A stretch of DNA of 64,000 nt from Bartonella sp. HY038 (GTDB taxonomy: Bacteria; Pseudomonadota; Alphaproteobacteria; Rhizobiales; Rhizobiaceae). This document shows positions 26,571-35,813 of the stretch, piece after piece. Location of the stretch: assembly GCF_014117425.1 (NCBI RefSeq), contig NZ_CP059725.1, positions 1,054,001 to 1,118,000 on the forward strand, in the 5' to 3' direction. A program made the translations under genes and the position numbers. The first letter of the stretch is position 1. Each line of letters opens with the position of its first letter. The notes beneath the pieces are model-generated. The model saw only the letters and a list, made by a program, of their open reading frames with translations. It was not told the origin of the DNA and ran no database searches.

Positions 26571-27791
26571 ATCAATTTTACGCAGGCGGTTTTCTTCTTT
26601 TGCAATATAATCACGGGTAATTGGTACAGCATCTTGCCTATGGGCAAGCTGAATATGGAAAACCATCATATTTTGCCAGCGAAAAGCCGATTCTGATGCT
26701 GCAAGATAAAATTCCCACATGCGGCAAAAACGTTCATCATATAAAGCTTTGGCTTTATCACGCTCGCTTAAAAATCGCTCGCGCCATGCTTTTAAAGTAT
26801 CAGCATAATGCAAGCGCAATATTTCAATATCGGTAATAACCAGTCCGCTCTTTTCAATAATGGGAATGACTTCAGAAAGGGCAGGGATGTAACCGCCAGG
26901 AAAAACATATTTACGAATAAATGGATTTGTTGTTCCCGGAATACCGTTGCGACCAATAGAATGAAGAACAAAAACACCATCAGGCTTTAGCATGCGTTTC
27001 ACATGAGAAAAATATTCTTTATAATGGCCAATGCCAACATGCTCGAACATGCCAACTGATACTATTTTATCAAATTGTTCTTTAATTAAGCGATAGTCTT
27101 GTAGAAGAAACCGGCATTGTTGTTCAAGCCCTTGATCTTTGGCGCGTTGGGTCGCAACTAAGTGTTGTTCATGGGAAAGTGTAACACCTGTTACATCTGC
27201 CTTTAAAAAACGTGCCATATAAAGGCTAAGACCGCCCCAACCGCAACCTATATCCAAAAGGCGTTCACCTTCTTTAATTGATAGTTTAGCTGCAAGATGG
27301 CGCTTTTTGGCAAGTTGGGCTTCCTCAAGAGTAGAATCTGGAGTTTCAAAATAGGCGCAGGAATATTGCTTATCTGAATCTAAGAATAAATCATAAAGCT
27401 GGCCTGATAAGTCATAATGCTGGCGTATATTGCCGCTTGAGCGCTTCAGATTATTCATTTGCATTAAGCGTTTAGTACTGGTGCGCACAGCATTTAAAAT
27501 CCGCATCCAAGGTTCGTTTTCTGCGCTTGCTCCTGCGTTGCTAAATATAAGTTCTAATAGCCCATAAATATCGCCTTCTAGAAAATCAAAGCCGCTATTC
27601 ATATAAGCTTCACCAAATTTTAATGCTGGGTCAAAGGCAATTTCTTTTTCCCATTTTGTGTGATTTATGCGCACATGAATAAGGGGGTCATGCTGATCAC
27701 CAAAGTGAAAAACCTTACCGCTTGCGTCGGTTACAAGAAAATTCCCTTTTTTAATAAGGTGTTTAAGAACAGTTGTTAAAAGTCCAAACAT
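26559..27791 (-). CDS. cfa: Cyclopropane-fatty-acid-phospholipid synthase
   Basis: Uses S-adenosylmethionine to add a methylene across double bonds of membrane lipids, typically at stationary phase or under acid stress. From the ATG at 27791 (AGGTG upstream) it has 410 residues. It has the N-terminal lipid-binding domain, the SAM motif LLDIGCGWGGLSLYMA, VTGVTLSHEQ, QDYRLIKEQFDKIVSVGMFE and FVLHSIGR, the standard family blocks. Tail-to-tail overlap with the SDR gene. Confidence 0.94.
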   Translation of the reverse strand: MFGLLTTVLKHLIKKGNFLVTDASGKVFHFGDQHDPLIHVRINHTKWEKEIAFDPALKFGEAYMNSGFDFLEGDIYGLLELIFSNAGASAENEPWMRILNAVRTSTKRLMQMNNLKRSSGNIRQHYDLSGQLYDLFLDSDKQYSCAYFETPDSTLEEAQLAKKRHLAAKLSIKEGERLLDIGCGWGGLSLYMARFLKADVTGVTLSHEQHLVATQRAKDQGLEQQCRFLLQDYRLIKEQFDKIVSVGMFEHVGIGHYKEYFSHVKRMLKPDGVFVLHSIGRNGIPGTTNPFIRKYVFPGGYIPALSEVIPIIEKSGLVITDIEILRLHYADTLKAWRERFLSERDKAKALYDERFCRMWEFYLAASESAFRWQNMMVFHIQLAHRQDAVPITRDYIAKEENRLRKIDLIG

Positions 27792-27800
27792 TATTTTCAC

Positions 27801-28154
27801 CTACCTAAAGCACTGCTAAGAATAGTTATGGCATGGAATATCGTCGCATAAATACTATCAGTTCATAGATGCCCATGGGAACCTATTGGGTAGTCATATT
27901 TTGGCAGGTAGATTTATTAATCTGCAACATGAGTTGAAAACATAATAAAACCTGCTACGCGGCTATCTTAATCATCAAACAGCTTTATGCCTTTCTATTA
28001 TTATATATTTAGTGAAATTTTTAAGAATTAAAATAAAAAACACCCAGCTTTACAGCCGGGTGTGATCATTTTTTGTTTATCACGCTATATTATAAGCTAT
28101 AAGCGTGCATTACATTTATTAGAAGTAATAAATGTAACTATTTATAAAAGCTTA
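27801..28154. other. Intergenic region cfa-rplI
   Basis: About 350 bases. It carries the cfa promoter side on the minus strand and the rplI terminator (28034-28062). No other structure recognised. Confidence 0.5.
28034..28062 (-). terminator. Terminator of the rpsF-rplI operon
   Basis: On the minus strand CACCCGGCT-GTAA-AGCTGGGTG (one G-U pair) followed by TTTTTTATTTT: a classical intrinsic terminator, about 90 bases after rplI. Confidence 0.85.
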
Positions 28155-28727
28155 TTAAGCTTGATCTTCATCTTCGTCAGTGAAGTCAGCATCGTCTTCA
28201 TCTTCTTCAACTGGTGGAAGTTTGTATTCATCGCGATCAATTGCAGAAAGATCTTCACCCTTAGCTTGACGCTCTGCTTCATCAGCTGAACGAGCAACAT
28301 TAACTGTTACAGTTGTAGTAACTTCAGGATGCAAGGCTAAGGTTACAGTATGAAGGCCGATGGTCTTGATTGGGTGTGCAAGCTCAACCTGTGTACGAAC
28401 AATAGTGAAGCCATCAGCTGTGATTGCTTCAGCGATATCACGGGTTGATACTGAACCATAAAGTTGGCCTGTTTCACTAGCTTGACGAATAGCGATGAAG
28501 CTTTTGCCTTCAAGCTTAGCTGCAATTTGATCAGCTTCGCTTTTACGCTCAAGGTTATGAGCTTCAAGTTGTGCACGCTTGCTATCAAAATATGATTGGT
28601 TAGCATCATTAGCGCGAAGTGCTTTGCCTTTTGGCAAAAGGAAGTTACGGGCAAAACCGTCTTTAACGGTAACAATATCACCCATTTGACCAAGGCGGGC
28701 GATGCGTTCTAGAAGAATTACTTTCAT
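28155..28727 (-). CDS. rplI: 50S ribosomal protein L9
   Basis: Large-subunit protein near the L1 stalk. It has 190 residues, longer than the usual 150 because of an acidic C-terminal tail rich in Asp and Glu after VNVARS, as seen in alphaproteobacteria. The N-terminus [20 protein letters not shown] and [18 protein letters not shown] is the family signature. RBS AAGGATATT. Last gene of the rpsF operon. Confidence 0.97.
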   Translation of the reverse strand: MKVILLERIARLGQMGDIVTVKDGFARNFLLPKGKALRANDANQSYFDSKRAQLEAHNLERKSEADQIAAKLEGKSFIAIRQASETGQLYGSVSTRDIAEAITADGFTIVRTQVELAHPIKTIGLHTVTLALHPEVTTTVTVNVARSADEAERQAKGEDLSAIDRDEYKLPPVEEDEDDADFTDEDEDQA

Positions 28728-28757
28728 AATAATATCCTTAAGGTTGGAATTGAAGTT

Positions 28758-29783
28758 TTAATTTGATGGATTTTTGGGTTGTTGGTATAAATTATCTCTG
28801 GCTTGCGTAACTGATGACGCAAGACCAAGAAAAACGAGAATAATAAAAATGAGTGCCGTAAAAACACCACTAAATAAAAGAAAATAGGTCGGCACAAGAA
28901 CGGCAAACCGCCATAATTTTCCTAATGTAATTTGGTGAATAAAGGCAATGCCGCTAGCAACAAAACCTAACGTAAATGCAAAACAAATCGAGATTGCGCA
29001 CATAAAGGCAGTATAATTTGAGCCAACAAGACTTGCTGAAATAATGGCAATAAACCAAAGCGGTATTGCCATTGCTGGCATAGTTAAGTCCCTTGGCCAA
29101 AATGATAGAGGCCTTGGACTTAAATGCTGTGCTGTTACAAGATTTGTAGAAATATAGATACAAAGCAATATTGTAATAAATACGCTAGTAATTGTTTCTG
29201 ATGCAACAGTAAAAATCGCCAACTTATTGAAGTTTATGTTGTAAAATTCTAGCATCTGATTTCGTGTTACTTCATCAACAAAAATTTGGGAAAATAGTGA
29301 TTTAATATTTTCATCCATTAGTTTTTTAGTTGAAGCAAATGATTCTGGTGAAAGCAGCGGTATTGAAGTGGTAGAGTTTACATAAATAGCGAATAAAATG
29401 ACTGTTATTACACTGATGACGCAAAGATTAAATAAAATGGATGAAAGTGGCAGCCATCTTGCCTCAGTCGTTTCTTTATCAACGGTCACAATATTCAAAA
29501 TAGTGCCGATTAATAATGCAGGAAAAATAGTTATAATACTAAAATATAGCGCGGCTTCAACAGGTTGGATAATGCATGAAAAAACTACAGCAAGCACAGC
29601 GCTTAAAAAGGCGCCTCGTATTCCAAGTGCAAGCGAAACACTGGCAATGGATGTTGCTGCTAAAACCTTAAAAATAAATGGGAGAAAAGACAGATTAGCT
29701 AAATAAAATGACAACACATTAGACCCACCTGCAATGATGGCACCTAAAATTATAAATTTATGAAAAGATATATTGCGTTGCAT
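28758..29783 (-). CDS. DUF2232 family membrane protein
   Basis: Polytopic inner-membrane protein of unknown function, 341 residues with about eight helices. It lies between rpsR and rplI, the usual place for this family in alphaproteobacteria. Visible family-like parts are LGAIIAGGSNVLSFYLANL near the start, a FPALLIGTIL segment, and FLLFSGVFTALIFIILVFLG near the end. Proximity to ribosomal genes probably reflects operon history, not a ribosomal role. Confidence 0.75.
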   Translation of the reverse strand: MQRNISFHKFIILGAIIAGGSNVLSFYLANLSFLPFIFKVLAATSIASVSLALGIRGAFLSAVLAVVFSCIIQPVEAALYFSIITIFPALLIGTILNIVTVDKETTEARWLPLSSILFNLCVISVITVILFAIYVNSTTSIPLLSPESFASTKKLMDENIKSLFSQIFVDEVTRNQMLEFYNINFNKLAIFTVASETITSVFITILLCIYISTNLVTAQHLSPRPLSFWPRDLTMPAMAIPLWFIAIISASLVGSNYTAFMCAISICFAFTLGFVASGIAFIHQITLGKLWRFAVLVPTYFLLFSGVFTALIFIILVFLGLASSVTQARDNLYQQPKNPSN

Positions 29784-29941
29784 TTCTTGCTGTCCTGCTT
29801 TTTATAAAATCTTGCATTATTTATATTTTGCAAGATTATGGCAGTTAGAGGCATTGCCCCAACCAACTATTTTCACTTTTATAGTTTATAAAAAACTTAA
29901 ACAAGCTATCATAGTTAAAAATCAAGTGTTTATTGTTAAAT

Positions 29942-29972
29942 TTGAAAGGCAGAAGTAGCTCCTGCCTTTCAA
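29942..29972 (-). terminator. Hairpin after rpsR
   Basis: Arms TTGAAAGGCAG and CTGCCTTTCAA, perfect over 11 bp with a 9-base loop, ten bases past the rpsR stop codon. T-runs flank both sides weakly. It may reduce read-through into the DUF2232-rplI part. Confidence 0.6.
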
Positions 29973-29981
29973 AAAATCTAC

Positions 29982-30230
29982 TTACTTTACAACGTAAGGA
30001 AGAAGGCCAAGGAAACGAGCACGCTTAATAGCGCGAGCAAGTTCACGTTGCTTCTTCTGGCTTACAGCAGTGATGCGTGAAGGAACGATTTTACCGCGTT
30101 CTGAAATATAACGCTGCAAAAGCTTAATGTCCTTATAGTCAATCTTTGGAGCATTGGCACCTAAGAAAGGGCATGTCTTACGACGACGATGGAAAGGACG
30201 ACGGCTAGGGATCTGATTAATATCAACCAT
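29982..30230 (-). CDS. rpsR: 30S ribosomal protein S18
   Basis: Small-subunit protein that pairs with S6. The 82-residue length is normal. [20 protein letters not shown] and [18 protein letters not shown] then [20 protein letters not shown] are signature blocks. The ATG overlaps the rpsF stop codon by one base (TAATG), pointing to coupled translation. Confidence 0.98.
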   Translation of the reverse strand: MVDINQIPSRRPFHRRRKTCPFLGANAPKIDYKDIKLLQRYISERGKIVPSRITAVSQKKQRELARAIKRARFLGLLPYVVK

Positions 30231-30628
30231 TATTCTTCTCCTTCACCAAAGTTTTCATCATTGTCGCGTGGACGACGGCCGCGACGTGGACGTTCATCAT
30301 CGCGATCACGGCGAGACAACATTGCTGATTGCCCTTCTTCGTGTGCTTCAACGCGAATAGTCATGAAGCGCAAAATGTCTTCATTGATACGCATTTGACG
30401 TTCCATTTCAGCAATAGCTGCTGCAGGTGCATCAATGTTGATGCATGCAAAATATGCACGGCGATTCTTGCGAATGCGATAGGTTAGGGGACGGATACCC
30501 CAATTTTCGATACGCCCGACTTTGCCACCATTTGCTTCAATCACGCCTTTGTAGGTTTCTACAAGCTGATCTACTTGCTGTGGAGCAACATCCTGTCGGG
30601 CAAGGAACACATGTTCATAAAGAGCCAT
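30230..30628 (-). CDS. rpsF: 30S ribosomal protein S6
   Basis: Small-subunit protein binding S18. From the ATG at 30628 it has 132 residues, starting [20 protein letters not shown]; a longer frame upstream is not part of the gene. The core includes [21 protein letters not shown]-terminal Arg/Asp/Glu tail ([18 protein letters not shown]) is as in relatives. The leader of about 230 bases contains a strong hairpin (own entry). Confidence 0.97.
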   Translation of the reverse strand: MALYEHVFLARQDVAPQQVDQLVETYKGVIEANGGKVGRIENWGIRPLTYRIRKNRRAYFACINIDAPAAAIAEMERQMRINEDILRFMTIRVEAHEEGQSAMLSRRDRDDERPRRGRRPRDNDENFGEGEE

Positions 30629-30946
30629 TTGCTTTGCCTTTCTTCGATTAATACCCGATATACTGGCGCAAAGCCTCTGCGACTTCTCTATTCTTTTGAA
30701 AGATGAAGAAAGGACGCACGGTGAGACGTTCGAGAGCGGAGACACGGGAGGATTTAAAAATATTTTTTAAAGCTAAAGGTAAAACCTGTTAGCCCTCCGT
30801 TCAGCCCCCAGCCAATAGCCTCGGGTAGACGAGGCTGTGCTTAAATGTTTTTTAGTCAAAAAGCAAGAGTATAAAGCATATTTATCCAATTTAAACAGTT
30901 TGCAAAGTGCATAAAACTTATTTTAACCTATTGGCTAGGCTAACAC
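30629..30946 (-). promoter_or_regulatory. rpsF leader with hairpin at 30817-30836
   Basis: About 320 bases between nnr and rpsF. Within it lies AGCCTCG-TCTACC-CGAGGCT, a perfect 7-bp stem, flanked by CAGCC and GGCTG segments that offer an alternative pairing, and GC-rich bases in an otherwise AT-rich gap. rpsF leaders in many bacteria bind the S6:S18 complex; I could not confirm that motif, so a regulatory leader is inference. No T-run follows the stem, which argues against a terminator. Confidence 0.4.
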
Positions 30947-32476
30947 TTAAATGGTAATCGCCATTTCAGGTTGCAGTAACCAGCGTAAGGCTTGAGGCAA
31001 TGTGTCAATGAGATCTTCTGCTATGAGTCCTGGTCCAAAAATGGATGCTGCCTCACTATGAAGATATGTGGCGGCACAGGCAGCTTCAAAAGCTGGCATA
31101 CCTTGAGCAACAAAGCCGCCGCATAGGCCAGCAAGGACATCGCCCGATCCTGCGGTTGCAAGATAGGCTGGTGCGTTGGTGTTAATGGCTGCGCGGCCAT
31201 CAGGCGCGGCAATCACGCTATCGGCGCCTTTGAAAAGAATTACCGCTTTTGATTGCTCTGCAGCCATTTGTGCTTTTTCTAGGCGTGACAAGAATTTATT
31301 GCGCGCAATTTCGGGGAAGAGCTTTTTAAATTCGCCCTCATGGGGAGTTAATATGACTTTTGTTGTCGAGCGCTCAATAGAGCTAAATAATCGCTGTGAT
31401 ATTTCGGTAAAGGCTGTAATACCGTCAGCATCAAGTACAAGCGCATCAAGGCTTTGGGTTATAATAAGCTCAAGTGCAATATCTCTTGCACGCATTCGAT
31501 CGCCGAAGCCCGGTCCAAGCACCGCCGCTTTTACCTTGCGGTCATGCATAAATTCAATGATATCTTCAATTCTATCATAAATATGCAGCATCACCGATGT
31601 GAGCTGTACAGCATTTACTAAAAGTGCGCTTGATTGCGAAAGTAAGGTAACAGCACCTGCGCCCGCTCTTGCGCTAGCATGGGCGGCTAGGCGTCCTGCG
31701 CCAGTACTGGTTGAGGGGCCAGAAAAAACGGCACAGTGACCGCGGCTATATTTATGACTATTATGATCGGGAATGGGGAGCTTGTCTTTCCAAATGAATG
31801 GAATATTAACCATGGTTTTGGGTTTTATCTCATCTAATACTTTGTAATTTATGCCTATATCGGCGCAAATTACCTTGCCTGCCAAAGATTTACCTGGATA
31901 GAGCAGGTGGCCCGGCTTCATGCGAAAAAAAGTCACGGTCAACTGTGCTTTGATTGCAACCCCCAGTATGTCGCCCCTAAGTCCAGAAATCCCCGATGGC
32001 AAATCCACCGCAACAATTGGCTTGCCGCTATTATTGGCAAGGTTAATAAGATCCGCGTCATTGCCGCTGATGGGGCGGTCAAGTCCCGCGCCATAAAGGC
32101 CGTCTACAATAACATCGAATTCATCAGGATTAAATTCAGCTATTGGCTTGATTGATCCTTGAAAATTACTGGCAGCCGTTTGAGCATCGCTTTGTGGGCG
32201 CGGCTCCGTATCGGTAAAACAAATCGCTTCCAATCCGCGTCGCTTTATCACTGCAGCAGCAACATAGCCATCTCCGCCATTATTGCCTGGTCCACAAAGG
32301 ATTGCCACTTTTTTGGTATCAGGAAACTGTTTTAATAATGTATCTGCAACTGCAAGGCCAGCATTAAGCATTAATTGGTAGCCAGATAGGCCACCATTCT
32401 TAATGGTCAAGCTATCTGCCTGCGCCATTTCTTGCGGATTCAACAAAAAACTATCCGTTATGTTGTGGTCCTTCAT
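30947..32476 (-). CDS. nnr: Bifunctional NAD(P)H-hydrate epimerase / ADP-dependent NAD(P)H-hydrate dehydratase
   Basis: Repairs damaged (hydrated) NADH and NADPH. The 509 residues are two fused domains. Residues about 10-220 are the YjeF-N epimerase (VAILCGPGNNGGDGYVAA, IVDGLYGAGLDRPI, VAVDLPSGISGLRGD). Residues about 230-500 are the dehydratase (SRGHCAVFSGPSTSTGAGRL, VILTPHEGEFKKLFPE, LATAGSGDVLAGLCGG). The fused form is the usual one in proteobacteria. It is divergent from glnB. Confidence 0.95.
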   Translation of the reverse strand: MKDHNITDSFLLNPQEMAQADSLTIKNGGLSGYQLMLNAGLAVADTLLKQFPDTKKVAILCGPGNNGGDGYVAAAVIKRRGLEAICFTDTEPRPQSDAQTAASNFQGSIKPIAEFNPDEFDVIVDGLYGAGLDRPISGNDADLINLANNSGKPIVAVDLPSGISGLRGDILGVAIKAQLTVTFFRMKPGHLLYPGKSLAGKVICADIGINYKVLDEIKPKTMVNIPFIWKDKLPIPDHNSHKYSRGHCAVFSGPSTSTGAGRLAAHASARAGAGAVTLLSQSSALLVNAVQLTSVMLHIYDRIEDIIEFMHDRKVKAAVLGPGFGDRMRARDIALELIITQSLDALVLDADGITAFTEISQRLFSSIERSTTKVILTPHEGEFKKLFPEIARNKFLSRLEKAQMAAEQSKAVILFKGADSVIAAPDGRAAINTNAPAYLATAGSGDVLAGLCGGFVAQGMPAFEAACAATYLHSEAASIFGPGLIAEDLIDTLPQALRWLLQPEMAITI

Positions 32477-32638
32477 ATGCTAGTGCCTCTTTTTTGTAGG
32501 TTGTGCCTAAAATTTAAGCGATGTGCTGCTTTACAGTATAGACTCATTTTCAAGGTTTGAATTTAGCTTATAGTGTTATAAAGTGCTATTTTAACGCGAT
32601 TTCAACAAAAATATAAATTTTTTATGTTGAATTTGCAA

Positions 32639-32656
32639 TTGGCATGGTTCATGCAT
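32639..32656 (+). promoter_or_regulatory. Probable sigma-54 promoter of glnB-glnA
   Basis: TTGGCATGGTTCATGCAT carries GG at 32641 and GC at 32653 with exactly 10 bases between, matching the -24/-12 element (TGGCAC-N5-TTGC), with one or two departures. It lies about 55 bases upstream of the glnB ATG. Nitrogen-controlled transcription through NtrC is the expected consequence; no NtrC site was recognised. Confidence 0.6.
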
Positions 32657-32679
32657 GAATAGAATATCAGAAACCCTAG

Positions 32680-33048
<369 letters not shown>

Positions 33049-33152
33049 ATTTTATTTTCTAAAGCTACCCGAGCAGAAAATATTTTGTTAGGATGGCTTA
33101 TGGTTAGCAGATTTCCAAATCGGGATTTGTCGTTTTTATAAGGGAAGTTAAT

Positions 33153-34562
33153 ATGACAACTGCAAATGATATTCTAAAGCAGATTAAAGATCATGATATT
33201 CGCTTTGTTGATCTTCGTTTTACTGATCCAAAAGGTAAAATGCACCATGTAACCATGGATATTTCACAGGTTGATGAAGATATGTTCGCTGACGGTGTGA
33301 TGTTTGATGGTTCATCAATTGCCGGTTGGAAGGCAATCAATGAATCAGACATGGTATTGATGCCAGATCCTGAAACTGCCCATATGGATCCGTTCTTTGC
33401 GCAGTCAACCTTAGTTATCATGTGCGATATTTTAGATCCAATTTCTGGTGAAGCTTATAATCGCGATCCACGCTCTATCGCTAAAAAGGCGGAAGCCTAT
33501 TTGAAGTCGCTTGGTATTGGCGATACAATTTTTGTAGGTCCCGAAGCTGAATTTTTCATCTTTGATGATGTGCGTTTTAAGGCTGATCCATATAATACTG
33601 GTTTCCGTTTGGATTCTAATGAATTGCCATCAAATGATGATTCAGAATTTGAAACTGGCAATCTTGCTCATCGCCCGCGCGTTAAAGGTGGCTATTTCCC
33701 AGTGCCGCCAATTGATTCATGTCAAGATATGCGTTCAGAAATGTTGAGTGTTTTGACCGATATGGGCGTTGTTGTTGAAAAACATCACCATGAAGTTGCA
33801 GCTGCACAGCATGAACTTGGCATTAAATTTGACACTTTGGTGCGTGAAGCTGATAAGATGCAAATGTTCAAATATGTTGTCCATCAGGTAGCTAATGCCT
33901 ATGGCAAAACAGCAACCTTTATGCCAAAGCCAATCTTTGGTGATAATGGTTCAGGTATGCATGTGCATTTATCAATCTGGAAAGATGGCAAGCCAACTTT
34001 TGCCGGTAACGAATATGCTGGTCTTTCTGAAAGCTGCCTATTCTTTATCGGTGGTGTAATTAAGCACGCCAAGGCAGTTAATGCCTTTACAAATCCTTCA
34101 ACCAATTCTTATAAGCGATTGGTTCCTGGCTATGAAGCTCCTGTATTGCTTGCTTATTCAGCACGCAACCGTTCTGCTTCTTGCCGTATTCCTTTTGGTT
34201 CTTCACCTGCTTCCAAACGTGTTGAAGTTCGTTTCCCTGATCCAACAGCAAATCCATATCTTGCTTTTGCAGCTCTCGTCATGGCTGGGCTTGATGGTAT
34301 CAAAAACAAAATCCATCCAGGTCAAGCGATGGATAAGGACCTTTATGATCTACCTCCTGCAGAACTTAAAGAAATTCCAACGGTTTGCGGTAGTCTTCGT
34401 GAAGCGCTTGAATCACTTGATAAGGATCGCGCATTCCTTAAGGCTGGCGATGTATTTGATGATGAAATGATCAATTCATTTATCGCACTTAAGATGCAAG
34501 AAAATATGCGTTATGAGATGACGCCACATCCAGTTGAGTTTGATATGTATTATTCTGTCTAA
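33153..34562 (+). CDS. glnA: Glutamine synthetase type I
   Basis: Dodecameric enzyme making glutamine from glutamate, ammonia and ATP. 469 residues. It shows [35 protein letters not shown], the metal-site segment [29 protein letters not shown], and the adenylylation loop with Tyr in [18 protein letters not shown]. The last marks it as the GSI-beta type regulated by adenylylation through PII. Confidence 0.98.
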   Translation: MTTANDILKQIKDHDIRFVDLRFTDPKGKMHHVTMDISQVDEDMFADGVMFDGSSIAGWKAINESDMVLMPDPETAHMDPFFAQSTLVIMCDILDPISGEAYNRDPRSIAKKAEAYLKSLGIGDTIFVGPEAEFFIFDDVRFKADPYNTGFRLDSNELPSNDDSEFETGNLAHRPRVKGGYFPVPPIDSCQDMRSEMLSVLTDMGVVVEKHHHEVAAAQHELGIKFDTLVREADKMQMFKYVVHQVANAYGKTATFMPKPIFGDNGSGMHVHLSIWKDGKPTFAGNEYAGLSESCLFFIGGVIKHAKAVNAFTNPSTNSYKRLVPGYEAPVLLAYSARNRSASCRIPFGSSPASKRVEVRFPDPTANPYLAFAALVMAGLDGIKNKIHPGQAMDKDLYDLPPAELKEIPTVCGSLREALESLDKDRAFLKAGDVFDDEMINSFIALKMQENMRYEMTPHPVEFDMYYSV

Positions 34563-34595
34563 TTGATCTTGGTTTGTTAGATTTTTAATTAATAT

Positions 34596-34632
34596 AAACA
34601 ATGGATTAGACTTTAAACTTTAACCATTGTTT
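34596..34632 (+). other. First hairpin after glnA
   Basis: Perfect 9-bp arms AAACAATGG and CCATTGTTT with a 19-base loop, before the main terminator. No T-run follows directly. Confidence 0.45.
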
Positions 34633-34698
34633 GATCTAAAAAGTTTGAAAATATAACTTCAACTGTAACATTTTTTTAAAATTTGTTGCAAACTGTTT

Positions 34699-34738
34699 AG
34701 GCATATTGAATATAACTATTCAATATGCCTTTTTTTTG
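34699..34738 (+). terminator. glnA terminator
   Basis: Perfect 14-bp arms AGGCATATTGAATA / TATTCAATATGCCT with a four-base loop, followed by eight Ts. Strong intrinsic terminator 140 bases after glnA. Confidence 0.9.
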
Positions 34739-34889
34739 ATTTATTCGTTTTATATCAATCAATATCGGGTTAATAATTGGTCAAAATAAGATTTGCATGC
34801 TTTGTTATTTGTAAAGTTAAAATGCAAAAATGATAAATGCATTAAAACTGTGCCAATAACAAATTTGCAAGAGAATATGGCAGGAAAAA

Positions 34890-35525
34890 ATGAAATTTAA
34901 GAAACTAGTAGCTGCAAGCTTTCTTGCAAGTATTGTTTTAACCAATATTGCGTCCGCCCGCGAGGCAACTCAGAGTGAGTTAAAGTCTTTAAATGAGGTT
35001 GCTGCAAATTACCGTCAGGCGACAATGAATAAAAATGTCGATGACCTAATTGCCGGTATTCCCCCTCGTGTGATTAAAATTTTGACAGAAATTTCTAAAC
35101 CCGTTGATGGTGTTGCGCTTGATGAAGCTAAAGTGAAGGAAAATATCAAGCGTGATATTACTTCTTTTACGGAAATAGCAAAAGTTATAAGTTGGGATGT
35201 GGATCTTAAAAATAAAAAAGCTGGAACGCTTGATGTTACAGCTAGGGAAAAGCAAGAGAAAAAAGATGGAGAGCCTTTTTTTATCATACCTTCAACAACT
35301 GTAGTTGAGTTGAAAGTTAAAAAGCAAAGCGCATCTATATCAGATACAAATGCATATGAGCTAAAGCGACAAAAAATAACCTCAGATGTTATTGCAGTTC
35401 TTGACGAAGGCAAATGGTATATTTTATCAGCCGATAATCCAATGCAATTACTCGTTTATCAACGCGCATTTCCTGGTATAGAAAAAGCTCAATTACGTAA
35501 GCCCGTAATTTTTGACGCTAAATAA
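34890..35525 (+). CDS. Exported protein of unknown function (orphan family, paralogue at 60.7 kb)
   Basis: Not recognised. The 211 residues start with a signal peptide (KKLVAASFLASIVLTNIASA). The mature part begins with a helical stretch ending NYRQATMNKNVDDLI. Later come TSFTEIAKVISWDVDL and a C-terminal region with DEGKWYILSADNPMQLLVYQ then FPGIEKAQLRKPVI. The layout and the C-terminal pattern (G-K/R-W-Y ... P-x-x-x-x-A-x-L-x-x-P) recur in the interrupted gene at 60676-61197. RBS TGGCAGGAAAAA. It stands alone behind the glnA terminator. Confidence 0.6.
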   Translation: MKFKKLVAASFLASIVLTNIASAREATQSELKSLNEVAANYRQATMNKNVDDLIAGIPPRVIKILTEISKPVDGVALDEAKVKENIKRDITSFTEIAKVISWDVDLKNKKAGTLDVTAREKQEKKDGEPFFIIPSTTVVELKVKKQSASISDTNAYELKRQKITSDVIAVLDEGKWYILSADNPMQLLVYQRAFPGIEKAQLRKPVIFDAK

Positions 35526-35813
35526 TTAACTTATTTATTTTGTGTTCCAATTTTTAATATGGCTTTAAAAATAATGCATTAGGGTAATGTCTTAATGCAT
35601 TAATTTATTTTCTGTTTAATCTTTATTTTAAATCATATATAAAATGAATTGGTTGCAATCACTGCCTTGTTTAAGCAAAATAAATGTAGCTGCAGTCATT
35701 GCGTTTCATTGCTTAGAGCGTAGATTAAGTGCAATTGATAGCTTGGCAACAGCAAGATAATAGTGCCAAATCATAGTTTCAAATTATAATGCTGATTTAA
35801 ATTGTATGATTTT
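35526..35813. other. Intergenic region before the YhdP-like gene
   Basis: About 290 AT-rich bases with no gene or clear hairpin seen. It probably holds the promoter of the large downstream gene. Confidence 0.35.
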
